This document shows positions 9,896 through 19,280 of a DNA stretch of 64,000 bases, in pieces. Position 1 is the stretch's first letter; each line of letters begins with the position of its first letter. This DNA comes from Nitrosospira sp. Nsp2 (lineage in GTDB: Bacteria > Pseudomonadota > Gammaproteobacteria > Burkholderiales > Nitrosomonadaceae): positions 248,001 through 312,000 of the forward strand of contig NZ_QAOU01000004.1 of the NCBI RefSeq assembly GCF_003050965.1, read 5' to 3'. Made by a program: the position numbers and the translations under genes. The notes under the pieces were generated by a model that was given only the letters and a program-made list of their open reading frames with translations, made no database searches and was not told the origin of the DNA.

Positions 9896-10456
9896 TTATG
9901 AATGCCCCACTTCATCCGATAAACTTGAGAAGTCTACGCCGAGCAACCGCATCGCGGCTGCTAGCCTCTCCTCAGCCGGCAGTTCGAAAATAATGCTGGG
10001 CGCAGCGGGCACCGTCAGCCAAGCGTTCAGTGATAATTCATGCTCTATCTGGCCCGGGGCCCATCCCGAATAGCCTAACGCCACCAGTAATCCTGTTGGG
10101 CTTTCGCCATCTGCTATTGCTCGCATAATGTCGAGCGAAGTTGTCAGTCCGACGTCTTCATTGACAACCATGGTCGACTGCCAGTTGCCCACCGGTTGGT
10201 GCAGCACAAAGCCCCGGTCCAGTTGGATCGGGCCACCGAACATGACAGGCACTGCCTGTGCGCCCTCGCCATCGGAAGAAATGCCAAGCTGATCGAAGAG
10301 GTCTTTCAGAGTAAGATCGATCGGGCGGTTGACAACGACACCCAATGCTCCCTGCTCGCTGTGCTCGCAAATATAAGTGAGGGTCCTGGAAAAAAACGGG
10401 TCTGCCATAGCCGGCATGGCAATCAGAAAATGATGGGTCAGGTCGACGCTTTGCAT
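9896..10456 (-). CDS. yqgE: YqgE/AlgH family protein (UPF0301)
   Basis: The 186-residue protein matches the AlgH/YqgE family: start [20 protein letters not shown], then [14 protein letters not shown] and PVMFGGP, and a late [16 protein letters not shown] block. The biochemical function is unknown; in Pseudomonas algH affects alginate expression. The yqgE-ruvX-pyrR-pyrB-pyrC' order is a recurrent proteobacterial arrangement, and this is the first gene of the run, so the operon promoter should lie just above 10456. Confidence 0.95.
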   Translation of the reverse strand: MQSVDLTHHFLIAMPAMADPFFSRTLTYICEHSEQGALGVVVNRPIDLTLKDLFDQLGISSDGEGAQAVPVMFGGPIQLDRGFVLHQPVGNWQSTMVVNEDVGLTTSLDIMRAIADGESPTGLLVALGYSGWAPGQIEHELSLNAWLTVPAAPSIIFELPAEERLAAAMRLLGVDFSSLSDEVGHS

Positions 10457-10847
10457 GAATGTGCGGATTGGCTATCACTGCAGTATATTGAATACAGCAT
10501 CCGATTTGAAAATCTCGCTTCCGGGTTCGTTTCTGGTGACACTTGAGATCATCCGACCCAGTGCGCTTCCCTAAGAATATGCAAGTTCGTACTCTCCTGG
10601 ATGAGTTCAGTATTTTTCTGATGTTTCCGGGCGTCTTATTAGGGCGCCAGGCTATCCTCCAACCACTGTTTTGCTATCATTGTAGAACGAATCGGGCCGA
10701 AGCAGCGGATTTTACAAGGCGATCCCCGCTCAAACTGGAAGGCCAACCCGTCTATACCGCCGACCGCTATACCCTCGTGCTGGTTCAAGACCTAGAGGGT
10801 CCCGTTTACTGTGTGACACTAGCGCAAATGGTTGAGACTTTCATTAC
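10457..10847. other. Intergenic region upstream of yqgE and the 154-aa membrane protein
   Basis: About 390 bp between divergent genes. It must carry the promoter of the yqgE-pyr operon and one for the + strand membrane protein. A + strand frame of about 104 codons (10543-10857) crosses it but has no recognisable domain or convincing ribosome site. I see no tRNA, repeat or riboswitch. Confidence 0.4.
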
Positions 10848-11312
10848 ATGTCTTTGAGCTGGATGCGAGCGGCCACCGCCGGCTTAATAGCCGGGGTAGT
10901 GGCTACGATTGCTCAGATCGTTTTGTGGTGGGCATTCACGGATGACCTGCCAAACATATTGTACCGGGATGCACGTTTGACCGCTGCGATCCTTATGGGA
11001 CCAGAAGTTCTGCCGCCACCCTCAACGTTTGATCTGAAGATAATGATCGTCGCGACTGTTATCCACGTTGGACTTTCCGTCGCATACAGTCTGATCCTGG
11101 TTCTTGCAATTCACCGGCTAAGCACGATACTCGCTCTTTTTTCCGGGCTTGTGTTCGGGCTGATTTTATATGTAATTAATATGTACGGCATCACTGCCGT
11201 ATTTCCCTGGTTTGCGGCGGTCCGTGACTGGATCACGATTGCGGCGCACGCTGTGTTTGGAGTATCCGTTGCCGCTGCCTACAAATTTATGCCGATAAAT
11301 CAATCGGCATAA
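10848..11312 (+). CDS. Small integral membrane protein, four predicted TM segments
   Basis: A 154-residue hydrophobic protein with about four membrane helices (roughly residues 7-29, 65-85, 92-112 and 125-145) and a short periplasmic or cytoplasmic loop containing LPNILYRDARLTAA. I recognise a pattern common in uncharacterised betaproteobacterial membrane proteins, but no functional motif. Its stop overlaps by 13 bp the stop of the convergent gene on the other strand. The ATG at 10848 has only a weak ribosome site. Function unknown. Confidence 0.75.
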   Translation: MSLSWMRAATAGLIAGVVATIAQIVLWWAFTDDLPNILYRDARLTAAILMGPEVLPPPSTFDLKIMIVATVIHVGLSVAYSLILVLAIHRLSTILALFSGLVFGLILYVINMYGITAVFPWFAAVRDWITIAAHAVFGVSVAAAYKFMPINQSA

Positions 11313-11743
11313 CGTAAAAGACTGGATACGAGGGCATGGAATTTTTTTTTGGGATCCGGCAAGCTGGGATTCGCCTCGGCCTCAACGCATTTATCGTCGG
11401 TCACCTCCGCGCAGAAGTCGTAATAATTGTCCCAATCGTTGTTGTATGCCGGAATATCCTTCTGCGGGACACTGGGCCGAAAGCTTTCGATGATTTCATG
11501 CATTACCGGCAACCTGGCAGATAGATACATATCGATACTTTTAGGCCATCTGGTGGGCTCGGGATACAAGCCCGAAAGCGTTGAGAGAATAGCTGCACGA
11601 AATTCATCGGCTGCGTCTGCGCGTCGCTTGCGGGTGAACAGCTCATAGATGCCAGCGAAAACGATGCCAATGGCAAGCAACACCAGTGGCCACATGGGTA
11701 CGCGGTCGAAGTAGCCAGCTATTTGGTCTGTCCATTCATTCAT
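11300..11743 (-). CDS. Hypothetical protein with one N-terminal membrane anchor
   Basis: The 147-residue protein starts with a short polar stretch and one TM helix (about 17-36, MWPLVLLAIGIVFAGIYELF), followed by a basic stop-transfer segment (TRKRRAD) and a soluble acidic domain of about 105 residues. No known domain is recognised. Topology by the positive-inside rule puts the soluble domain in the cytoplasm. It is convergent with and slightly overlaps the preceding + strand membrane gene. Confidence 0.65.
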   Translation of the reverse strand: MNEWTDQIAGYFDRVPMWPLVLLAIGIVFAGIYELFTRKRRADAADEFRAAILSTLSGLYPEPTRWPKSIDMYLSARLPVMHEIIESFRPSVPQKDIPAYNNDWDNYYDFCAEVTDDKCVEAEANPSLPDPKKKFHALVSSLLRYAD

Positions 11744-11859
11744 ATTTTGAGTTCCGGTTATCTTATTTTTTGATAAGAGAGCGGATTGCCCGCCTTCACC
11801 ACTATAAGGGGCCTGCGGTCCGTAGCGGTGCGGTAATGCTGAGGCAAGCCACCTTCATG

Positions 11860-12354
11860 TTACTTGCAGGACGCGGGGCGGTGTTGCGGCAGCAGGGTGC
11901 CCGGACGCAGGCCCGGGACCCCTGCTGCAGGGTCGTTGCTGTCGTTGCAGACCCATTTGACGCCATCCGTTGTGGCTAACACCAGGGTTCGGCCACTGTC
12001 ATTATTTAGAAGCCCGGGGCTGACACCGCTATTCTTGAAGGTCGCCGTTACCTGGAAGCCGGAAGGCAAGGTTACAGGCGTCAGGCTTGCAACATACTTT
12101 CCGCTACGATCCGTTATCAGACCGTCAAACTCCGATTGTGTGGGCCATCTTCCGTTTTCGGAGTAGAACCCCGTTATAGGGGATTTTACGCTATCCAGAA
12201 GATTAACTGCCTCCGTCACCTGTGCACGAGCCTGGGAATCCTCGTAAAGCTGGTAAGCTGGGGGAATGGCAATGGTTGCCAGGATGCCGACGACCGCCAA
12301 CATCATCATTGTTTCGATTAACGTTAAGCCCCGCTGATCCTGCTTCGTCCTCAT
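11860..12354 (-). CDS. Type IV pilin-like protein
   Basis: The 164-residue product carries a classic prepilin signature: a short basic leader MRTKQDQRG, then the processed helix LTLIETMMMLAVVGILATIA with Glu5, which is cut by PilD at Gly/Leu and N-methylated. Two cysteines near the C-terminus (VCNDSND and PASCK) could form the pilin D-loop disulfide. The ATG at 12354 is preferred over an upstream in-frame Met because AAGGAG lies directly before it. No pilus assembly gene is nearby, so it is an orphan pilin or pseudopilin whose machinery must be elsewhere. Confidence 0.88.
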   Translation of the reverse strand: MRTKQDQRGLTLIETMMMLAVVGILATIAIPPAYQLYEDSQARAQVTEAVNLLDSVKSPITGFYSENGRWPTQSEFDGLITDRSGKYVASLTPVTLPSGFQVTATFKNSGVSPGLLNNDSGRTLVLATTDGVKWVCNDSNDPAAGVPGLRPGTLLPQHRPASCK

Positions 12355-12404
12355 AAAACTCCTTCGGTTAAAACGCATACTGTTCCGTTACTTCGCCATG
12401 CGGT

Positions 12405-12830
12405 TTATCTGATAAGCAATACTGGTATGGTCGAAAGCTCAATAACCTTGCTCGCCACAGAGCCCAGCAATATTCTCTTAACTGCGCCAAGGCCACGCGG
12501 CCCCATCACTATTTGATCACAGCCCATTTCTTTCCCATACTGCATAATCACGTCCGGCGGATTTCCCACGGCAATGTGGTAATGGCAGACGAGCCCGGCC
12601 CGATCGAGTAATTCACGTGCCGCCTGCAGCTCTTTCAGCCCCTCCTCCCGATGATACCTGTCGATACTTTCCTTATCGATGAAAAGGGGTACGTTTCCGC
12701 GCTGAGGAAATTGCACGTTCAACAGGTGTATTTCGGGGATGTGCCTATACCAATCCAACCGTGCGATGAATTCCGTAATTGCTCTATTGGAAGCATCGGA
12801 ACCATCAACCGGAAAAAGGAATCTCAACAT
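12405..12830 (-). CDS. Universal stress protein (UspA family)
   Basis: A 141-residue single-domain Usp. It begins MLRFLFPVDGSDASN and has the nucleotide-binding pattern GxxGxxxxxxxxxGS in MGPRGLGAVKRILLGSVA at about 112-129, so it probably binds ATP. AGGAG lies 6 nt before the ATG. It is 30 bp downstream of the TerC-family gene on the same strand, so the two are likely cotranscribed. Role in the stress response is inferred from the family only. Confidence 0.92.
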   Translation of the reverse strand: MLRFLFPVDGSDASNRAITEFIARLDWYRHIPEIHLLNVQFPQRGNVPLFIDKESIDRYHREEGLKELQAARELLDRAGLVCHYHIAVGNPPDVIMQYGKEMGCDQIVMGPRGLGAVKRILLGSVASKVIELSTIPVLLIR

Positions 12831-12860
12831 CTTGTCTCCTTTCCGCGAGCGGTTGACGCA

Positions 12861-13586
12861 CTACAAAGGTTTATCTGCGTCATCTGCCAGATCGACAATA
12901 CGTGCCGTTTTTTCCCGCGTCCTTGCCGCCAGCCACTTGCCGGTAGCGATCACCAGTAATGCGCCAATAGCAGGCGCCCCCCAATTCAGAAAAGCTGCAT
13001 TTGCGTTCACCCATTCCTTACTGGCCGCGTCGGTTACGCTCATCCCCCCCGCGATCCAGCCGAGCAATCCCGCGCCTATTACCACGATCACCGGGAAGCG
13101 ATCCATGAGTTTCATGACCACCTTACTACCCCAAACGATGATGGGCACACTAACGATCAGTCCGATAACCACCAGGGTTATACTGTCCCGCGAGGCGCCA
13201 GCGATGGCAACGACGTTATCGAGACTCATCACCGCGTCGGCAATAATAATAGTCCTGATAGCACCGAGCAGTGTTGTGTTCGCGGCAATTGCGTGTCCGT
13301 CATGTTCAGGCTCGGTCTTAAGCAGGTTAGTTCCAATCCACACGAGCAGCATCGCCGCCACAATTTTCAGGAAGGGAATCGCCAGCAAATTCAACGCAAA
13401 AAATACCAGGACTACCCTCAGCGCGATCGCGCCGAATACCCCCCAGAAAATGCCTAGGTTCCGTTGTTTCTCCGGCAAGTGCCTGCAAGCAAGCGCAATA
13501 ACTACCGCGTTATCACCACCCAGAACAATGTCGATCGCGATGATTTGAAGTACCGCGACCCAAAACTCCGGACTGGCAAAGTCCAT
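12861..13586 (-). CDS. TerC/YjbE family integral membrane protein
   Basis: The 241-residue protein has about seven hydrophobic segments and the TerC-family intramembrane acidic motifs IDIVLGGDNAVVIA (about 18-31) and DAVMSLDNVVAIAG (about 116-129). TerC-family proteins such as Alx and MntP-like exporters move Mn2+ or help load exported metalloproteins. In some bacteria they sit under yybP-ykoY riboswitches, but I could not recognise one in the 95 bp upstream. Likely operon with the UspA gene. Confidence 0.9.
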   Translation of the reverse strand: MDFASPEFWVAVLQIIAIDIVLGGDNAVVIALACRHLPEKQRNLGIFWGVFGAIALRVVLVFFALNLLAIPFLKIVAAMLLVWIGTNLLKTEPEHDGHAIAANTTLLGAIRTIIIADAVMSLDNVVAIAGASRDSITLVVIGLIVSVPIIVWGSKVVMKLMDRFPVIVVIGAGLLGWIAGGMSVTDAASKEWVNANAAFLNWGAPAIGALLVIATGKWLAARTREKTARIVDLADDADKPL

Positions 13587-13681
13587 ACGTGATCTCTGAA
13601 ATGATGTGGACGCGAAATGAAGGCTGGATCGTCACGCCCCAAAACCCGGGGGAGCGCAACCACGATTATACCAGCGTCCAG

Positions 13682-14842
13682 TCAATCCTCCGCCTCGGCG
13701 CCAATAAACCGCAGAATTTGATCACGTTTTGGAACGGTGTCGTGATAACCCAATTCGATTAAGGCGCGACAGAAGGGTTCCTCGAACAAAATGTAGCTCA
13801 ACAGTGCCGAGCCATCGCGTCTCATCGCCCCGATGGCCCGAGAGAAAAGTCGCATCGTGCCCGGTAGCGCGTGAGAGTGCCGTTCAGCAATCTCGTTAAT
13901 TTCCACGCTTGGCGATATCACCATCGATTCTATGGGCCGCAGCGCATGATTCTTCAGACTCGCCTCCGGGATCATGCGAAGCGTATTATTAATGCGCTGC
14001 AAGCGCTCCAGGTCGACTTCCAGACTGTCGAGGAAAATGCTTCCCATGATGTGACCGCCGATTTGCGCCAAGGTCGGATAACTGTCCACCTTAACGCGTT
14101 CGGGTTGCGTATCGACAGCCTTCCGCACCCCAATCACCAGCACTCGGTCCGCGCCGAGATGCAGGGCGGGACTGATCGGTGCAAGCTGCCGCATGGAGCC
14201 GTCGCCAAAATATTCCCGGTTGAGCCTTACGGCTGGAAAGAGAAGTGGAATAGCCGACGATGCTAGAAGATGATCAACCTTTATGCGCGCTGAGATACCA
14301 ATGCGGCGATGCCGTTTCCATGGAGCGATGCTGTCCACCCCCTGGTAGAAGGTCACCGATTGTCCCGAAGTGTAGCCCCAGGCCGTGATCCCCAGTGCGT
14401 GCAGAGCGCCTGCATCAATACTTTTCCGAATCCCCCCAAGCGGGAAACTTTGGTTGAGTAGTTGAGCCAGAGGTGAATTGTCCAAGATGGAAACAGCCGT
14501 GCGTTTTCCCAGACCACCAAATAGCAAGGATGCAAACCATCGAGCGGCGTTTCCGTATGCGCCAACGGGATCAGAGCGATAGGCCTGGTTTACATGCGCG
14601 TTTTCCCACACCGAGGCAAGACGTCTCACGCCTTCATGAAAATTACGTGCCGAAAGCGCTAAACTGACGGCATTAATTGCGCCGGCGGAGGTTCCGCAAA
14701 TGACAGGAAAGGGATTCGGCGCCTTATCCGGCAGCATTTCCGCGATGGCGCGTATTACCCCTACCTGATACGCCGCACGCGCGCCACCGCCGGTTAGGAC
14801 AAGACCGACCTTAGGACGCGCTGACTGCAGCACGAAACTCAT
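13682..14842 (-). CDS. Patatin-like phospholipase family protein
   Basis: The 386-residue protein shows the patatin pattern: oxyanion-hole GGGARAAYQVGV near residue 18, nucleophile elbow GTSAG (about 49-53), and the dyad Asp in YFGDGSMRQ about 170 residues later. These acyl hydrolases cleave phospholipids or other esters using a Ser-Asp dyad. No signal peptide is present, so it should be cytoplasmic or peripheral at the inner membrane. It is probably a separate transcription unit from the TerC gene. Confidence 0.92.
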   Translation of the reverse strand: MSFVLQSARPKVGLVLTGGGARAAYQVGVIRAIAEMLPDKAPNPFPVICGTSAGAINAVSLALSARNFHEGVRRLASVWENAHVNQAYRSDPVGAYGNAARWFASLLFGGLGKRTAVSILDNSPLAQLLNQSFPLGGIRKSIDAGALHALGITAWGYTSGQSVTFYQGVDSIAPWKRHRRIGISARIKVDHLLASSAIPLLFPAVRLNREYFGDGSMRQLAPISPALHLGADRVLVIGVRKAVDTQPERVKVDSYPTLAQIGGHIMGSIFLDSLEVDLERLQRINNTLRMIPEASLKNHALRPIESMVISPSVEINEIAERHSHALPGTMRLFSRAIGAMRRDGSALLSYILFEEPFCRALIELGYHDTVPKRDQILRFIGAEAED

Positions 14843-14975
14843 TCTCAGCAGCCAATCGCTTTCCGGTTGTCGGGTACGCCGGGTTGATGAAAAAAACGTT
14901 CAAACAACGGCGGCGTCTTGGCAAGCGGAGATATGGACGCATCATTGGGAAAAAAAAGATGCCGAACAACATTAC

Positions 14976-16373
14976 TCATGTTTGTTTGGAAGTTCCCACC
15001 ATGTTCTCCGGCTTTACCCACTGTTCGAATTGCTCCGCTGTGACATATCCCAGCTCCGTTGCGGCCTGTTTCAGGCTGGTACCGTCACGGTGCGCTTTCT
15101 TGGCTATTTCTGCTGCCTTGTCATAGCCGATGTGGGGTGTAAGTGCGGTAACCAGCATCAGCGAATTGCGCGTCAACTCTTCGATATGCTCGACGTTGGC
15201 CGTGATCCCTCTCACGCAATGCTCGTCGAAGCTCATCATTCCATCAGCGAGTAGGCGCACGCTTTGCAGGAAATTGTGGATGATGAGGGGCTTCATCACG
15301 TTGAGCTCGAAATTTCCCATGGCTCCCCCCATGTTAATCGCGACATCATTACCCATTACCTGGCAACACAGCATGATCATTGCCTCGGACTGGGTGGGGT
15401 TAACCTTGCCGGGCATGATGGAACTGCCCGGCTCATTTTCCGGAATCTTAAGCTCGCCGATGCCACAACGAGGTCCCGAAGCGAGCCAGCGGACATCGTT
15501 GGCGATTTTTATCAAGGAGGCTGCCAGGGTTTTCAGTGCGCCATGGGAATACACGAGCGCGTCATTGGACGCAAGAGCCTCAAATTTATTGCGTGCGGTA
15601 ACAAAAGGCAGGCCCGTCAGGCGTGCCAGTTCGTCCGCAACGCGCGCCGCAAATTGAGGGTGGGCATTCAATCCCGTGCCCACCGCCGTTCCACCCAGCG
15701 CCAGCTCGTACAGATGCGGAAGTGTTGCTTGCACGTGCTCAAGCCCATGTTCCAGCTGCGAGACGTAACCCGAAAACTCCTGCCCCAATGTCAGGGGCGT
15801 CGCATCCTGTAAATGGGTCCGCCCAATTTTGACAATATGCGCGAATTCCTCTGCCTTGGCGGCCAACGACGCCGTCAGCGTCGTAAGCGCGGGTATCAAT
15901 TGCTGATGGATGGCGCGTACCGACGCGACATGCATCGCTGATGGAAACACGTCGTTGGAAGACTGCCCCTTGTTCACATCGTCGTTGGGATGAATCTTGC
16001 GTTCCGTCCCTCTCCCTCCTCCGAGCAACTCGCATGCGCGGTTTGCCAACACCTCATTCATGTTCATGTTGGTCTGCGTGCCTGAGCCGGTCTGCCAGAC
16101 CACCAGCGGAAATTCTGCATCATGACAGCCGGAGATGACCTCATCGGCAGCTTGCATGATGACATTGGCGCGTTCCGCCTCAAGCAGGCCAAGGTCGCAA
16201 TTCACCTTCGCTGCTGCGCGTTTCACCATCGCAAGCGCGTGGATCAATGCGATCGGCATACGTTCGCCGGAGATTCGGAAATTTTGCAAGGAACGCTGGG
16301 TCTGGGCACCCCAAAGCGCGTCTGCGGGTACCTGCATCGTGCCCATGGTGTCCCGCTCTTCGCGGTAGTTCAT
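14976..16373 (-). CDS. fumC: Fumarate hydratase, class II
   Basis: FumC interconverts fumarate and malate in the TCA cycle and is the iron-independent, heat-stable type. The roughly 465-residue protein has the superfamily signature [13 protein letters not shown] at about 315, SSNDVFPSA and [17 protein letters not shown] chose the Met at 16373 ([11 protein letters not shown]) because it matches the N-terminus of E. coli FumC; an in-frame ATG at 16391 adds six residues. Neither has a strong Shine-Dalgarno. Flanked by intergenic DNA, so monocistronic. Confidence 0.96.
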   Translation of the reverse strand: MNYREERDTMGTMQVPADALWGAQTQRSLQNFRISGERMPIALIHALAMVKRAAAKVNCDLGLLEAERANVIMQAADEVISGCHDAEFPLVVWQTGSGTQTNMNMNEVLANRACELLGGGRGTERKIHPNDDVNKGQSSNDVFPSAMHVASVRAIHQQLIPALTTLTASLAAKAEEFAHIVKIGRTHLQDATPLTLGQEFSGYVSQLEHGLEHVQATLPHLYELALGGTAVGTGLNAHPQFAARVADELARLTGLPFVTARNKFEALASNDALVYSHGALKTLAASLIKIANDVRWLASGPRCGIGELKIPENEPGSSIMPGKVNPTQSEAMIMLCCQVMGNDVAINMGGAMGNFELNVMKPLIIHNFLQSVRLLADGMMSFDEHCVRGITANVEHIEELTRNSLMLVTALTPHIGYDKAAEIAKKAHRDGTSLKQAATELGYVTAEQFEQWVKPENMVGTSKQT

Positions 16374-16641
16374 GCGGGCTGGAAAAAACACATGAGGTGG
16401 CTCACACGCTGACTCAACGCTTCGGTGAATTCGACCTCGCCAATCAGTTCCGCGCGAGGGAAAGTGGACGAGTCATTCGCGTTCACGGAGGACGCGAGGA
16501 GTTATCCTTCCCATTACTCGAGGCTCTGGTTGCCTGGTCGTGTGGCTTTTCCTTCGCACAATTCAGGTAGACAGCGATGGAGGACGCCCAGGGTTTGGAA
16601 AAGGAGATCGAGCGATAAACTGCGGGCCCGACAGGTGATGC

Positions 16642-16920
16642 TCAGTTCTCGAGTCGGAAGGACTCTTCACCGGGTTGCCCCGTTTCAGGGTCTATCCAGT
16701 CGGAGATTCCGATCTCATTCTCCGCCTGCTCCAGGGTTTCACCCGGTTCATAATCCGATTCAGCGTTGTATTCCATGTCCTGAACGGCTTCAAGCAGCGT
16801 GGGGAAGGGACCGAAAACCTTCTCGCTCTCCGTCTCATCAAGCCAGTAAAACCCATCGGGACGTTCGATAATACGCGTGGTGTCGTAATCGCGCGACGTT
16901 TGTGGAATTGTATGAACCAT
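16642..16920 (-). CDS. Small acidic protein of unknown function
   Basis: A 92-residue, strongly acidic protein (many Glu/Asp, predicted low pI) with aromatic patch RPDGFYWLDETE near residue 25. No named domain is recognised; similar small acidic proteins are common in betaproteobacteria. The ATG at 16920 has GGAGG at 5-nt spacing; an in-frame GTG at 16932 would overlap that ribosome site and is less likely. Cytoplasmic, single gene. Confidence 0.72.
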   Translation of the reverse strand: MVHTIPQTSRDYDTTRIIERPDGFYWLDETESEKVFGPFPTLLEAVQDMEYNAESDYEPGETLEQAENEIGISDWIDPETGQPGEESFRLEN

Positions 16921-17485
16921 GTCTACCTCCACTACGATTTAGGGATTGAACTCAGGTGAATGTTAACCTCGTCCGTAAAATTTTACCAGCGTAAATTTGT
17001 TATATAGTTAAACGATATCTGCGTTTATTTGTTCTATATTGTCATGTGTTGTTATGCGTTTATCGAACAGATAAGGTGCATCGTCTATTTTCAGGAATAT
17101 TTTTTAGAGAGGGTCTTTGTATTTTCGAGGAGCTATGGTGGAGAAAGAGGAATGGTAATTTGTGAGATCTTAAAAGAAGAAAGAGCAACAGGCGAACCTC
17201 CAAAACCGCTAGCTCGGCTGATCCAATAAAAACGAGTTTGGTATGCCGCGCGAGCCAGAGGCCCGCGCGGCAAAACCCAGGTTAGCTAAAAGTAGTATCT
17301 TGATGGGAACGCCAAGGCTGGCGTACATTCTCCGTTGGGCCCGTGAAAGACAAGTTGTAGGTGACATGGGCGCTTTCACCACCACGTCACAAAAAAAAAC
17401 GATAGAGTGTCAATGCTATCGTTTTTTTATGGTTTTTTTAATTGCAAAAGGTTGGCATTGGTGCTTGGCCAGTTGAGCCGCCGAC
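16921..17485. other. 565-bp intergenic region with two hairpins
   Basis: AT-rich DNA upstream of the acidic-protein gene (promoter probably within 16940-17030). It holds a GC hairpin, GCCGCGCG (17245-17252) with CGCGCGGC (17264-17271), and the bidirectional terminator at 17393-17428. A 66-codon + strand frame (17029-17229) has no family resemblance and an ill-placed ribosome site, so I do not call it. Confidence 0.45.
17393..17428. terminator. Bidirectional intrinsic terminator
   Basis: AAAAAAACGATAG (17393-17405) pairs perfectly with CTATCGTTTTTTT (17416-17428) around a 10-nt loop, giving an A/T-tailed hairpin usable on both strands. On the - strand it lies about 60 bp after the Lys/Ala-rich protein gene and should end that transcript. 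Confidence 0.88.
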
Positions 17486-17836
17486 TCAAGATTCCGAGTC
17501 TGAAGAGGGAAGCGGCCACGCCGAGGTTGGGCGATCGGCCCGAGGGGATTCGGTTTTCGTTGCAGTTCTTTTTCCCGCCGGTTCTGTGGCTGCTGTTTTC
17601 TTCGCCGGGGCCTTTTTATTATCCAATGGCTTCGCCGCAGGCTTAGCCGTTTTTGTCCCTTTCGCCGTGGAAGCAGAAGCCGGTGCTTTCTTTTCGGATG
17701 TTTTCTCTGTTTTTTTCTCGGCAGATCCCTTTGCTACCGTTTTTTGAGTCGTAACTCCCTTCTTGTCCGCCTTTTCTCCCAGGGACTTGGGTTTGTCAGC
17801 GGACCTGGCTGCTGCAGGTTTTCTGCTGGTCACCAT
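17486..17836 (-). CDS. Lys/Ala-rich histone H1-like protein
   Basis: A 116-residue low-complexity basic protein rich in Lys, Ala, Pro, Ser and Thr with PAAK/KKAP/EKKT-type repeats, resembling the C-terminal domain of histone H1 and bacterial AlgP/HctB-like DNA-binding tails. It is intrinsically disordered and probably binds DNA or RNA non-specifically; that function is inference from composition. The ATG at 17836 has GGAGG at 5-nt spacing and is preferred over an upstream Met at 17863. It is followed by an intrinsic terminator. Confidence 0.7.
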   Translation of the reverse strand: MVTSRKPAAARSADKPKSLGEKADKKGVTTQKTVAKGSAEKKTEKTSEKKAPASASTAKGTKTAKPAAKPLDNKKAPAKKTAATEPAGKRTATKTESPRADRPTSAWPLPSSDSES

Positions 17837-17967
17837 TTCAACCTCCGGATTAAATGTCCGCAATTCTGACTTCTACGGATTTTCAACCTCTACCTTGATT
17901 CGCATGCGCCGAAATAAAAGAATTTCACGTGATCTAGGCCAACGGACAAGCGGATGAAGGCACACCC

Positions 17968-17990
17968 GGCGCCCCGTCGTCGGGGGCGCT
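17968..17990. repeat. GC-rich hairpin downstream of nrdB
   Basis: GCGCCCC and GGGGCGC can pair across a short GTCGTCG loop about 45-65 bp beyond the nrdB stop. There is no T-run, so it may act as a Rho-linked or weak terminator for the nrdAB transcript. Confidence 0.4.
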
Positions 17991-18031
17991 CCTTTCCCGA
18001 TCCTGAGTTTTGGGGCGTAGACCGCGTCAAT

Positions 18032-19234
18032 TTAGTCCCAACTGAGCGCGCCGCCAGTTTGATATTCGATGACCCGGGTTTCAAAAAAGTTTTTTTCCTT
18101 TTTCAGGTCAATCATTTCCGACATCCACGGAAACGGATTGCTGGCCCCCGGGTAGAGAATATCCAGGCCGATCTGTTGACAGCGGCGGTTGGCGATATAG
18201 CGCAGGTATTCCTTGAACATGGGCGCATTCAGGCCCAATACGCCACGCGGCAGCGTATCCTCGGCATAACGGTATTCCAGTTCCACCGCTTTTTGCATCA
18301 GCGCGCTGATTTCCTCCCGAAACGCCTTGGTCCACAAATGCGGGTTTTCCATTTTTATCTGGTTGATGAGGTCGATGCCGAAATTGCAGTGCATCGACTC
18401 GTCCCGCAAGATATATTGATATTGTTCCGCGGCACCCGTCATCTTGTTCTGCCTTCCCAGCGCCAGTATCTGCGTGAAACCCACATAAAAGAACAGGCCT
18501 TCCATGATGCAGGCGAATACGATCAAGCTTCTCAGCAATTGCTGATCGGTTTCGGGGGTCCCGGTTTTAAATGTCGGGTTGGTGAGCGTATCGATGAACG
18601 GAATCAGAAACTCGTCCTTATCGCGGATCGATTTCACCTCATGATAGGCATTGAAAATTTCACCCTCGTCCAGTCCGAGCGACTCTACGATGTACTGATA
18701 AGCATGCGTATGAATCGCCTCCTCGAATGCCTGGCGCAACAAGTATTGCCGGCACTCCGGATTGGTAATGTGCCGGTAGGTACCGAGCACAATATTATTG
18801 GCAGCCAGCGAATCCGCGGTAACGAAGAATCCCAGGTTACGTTTAATCAGGCGTCGCTCATCCTCAGTCAGTCCATTTGGATCTTTCCAAAGAGCGATGT
18901 CGCGGCTCATGTTGATTTCCTGCGGCATCCAGTGGTTGGCGCAAGCAGCAAGATACTTGTCCCATGCCCACTTGTATTTGAACGGCACCAACTGGTTCAC
19001 ATCGGCCTGGCAATTGATGATCCGCTTATCCTCTACGGATACGCGGCGGACGGTATTCCCGACCGGAGCGGAATGCTGTCCCGCGTTCGCGCCATTTTCC
19101 GATCCGGTATTCTTCATGCCAGTCAGGCCGCCCTCCGCATCCAGGCCCAGCCGGGATGCGTTTTGTAACTCGTTTACTCGCACATCTATTCGGGGCATTC
19201 CCGGCTGTACTGCTTCATCCTCGAATGTCAGCAT
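18032..19234 (-). CDS. nrdB: Ribonucleoside-diphosphate reductase class Ia, beta (radical) subunit
   Basis: NrdB holds the diiron-tyrosyl radical cofactor that NrdA uses to reduce ribonucleotides aerobically. The 400-residue protein shows the iron ligands in FFVTADS (Asp141) and [13 protein letters not shown] (Glu172, His175), with the radical Tyr179 at the position of E. coli Tyr122. The later EGLFFYVGF and DESMHCNFG blocks give the remaining ligands. The first 55 residues are a variable extension. AGGAGA precedes the ATG. It lies 46 bp after nrdA on the same strand and is surely cotranscribed. Confidence 0.97.
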   Translation of the reverse strand: MLTFEDEAVQPGMPRIDVRVNELQNASRLGLDAEGGLTGMKNTGSENGANAGQHSAPVGNTVRRVSVEDKRIINCQADVNQLVPFKYKWAWDKYLAACANHWMPQEINMSRDIALWKDPNGLTEDERRLIKRNLGFFVTADSLAANNIVLGTYRHITNPECRQYLLRQAFEEAIHTHAYQYIVESLGLDEGEIFNAYHEVKSIRDKDEFLIPFIDTLTNPTFKTGTPETDQQLLRSLIVFACIMEGLFFYVGFTQILALGRQNKMTGAAEQYQYILRDESMHCNFGIDLINQIKMENPHLWTKAFREEISALMQKAVELEYRYAEDTLPRGVLGLNAPMFKEYLRYIANRRCQQIGLDILYPGASNPFPWMSEMIDLKKEKNFFETRVIEYQTGGALSWD

Positions 19235-19280
19235 TCGCTATCTCCTTTTCCTTAATTGATCACGTTCCTGTTGTTTCTGT

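Noticed and set aside
10543-10857. 104-codon + strand frame upstream of the membrane protein gene
   Set aside because: Composition is not protein-like and no domain or Shine-Dalgarno is present, though a decayed gene cannot be excluded.
13587-13681. yybP-ykoY manganese riboswitch before the TerC-family gene
   Set aside because: Only 95 bp is available and no recognisable core of the riboswitch could be found.
14884-15126. Possible + strand gene overlapping the end of fumC
   Set aside because: No ribosome site or family; more than half lies antisense to fumC.
17029-17229. 66-codon + strand frame in the gap after the acidic protein gene
   Set aside because: The start has no properly spaced ribosome site and the product resembles no family.
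17954-19168. Long + strand frame opposite nrdB (404 codons)
   Set aside because: It is the antisense shadow of nrdB in GC-rich codons, with no domain, no ribosome site and an intact nrdB on the other strand.
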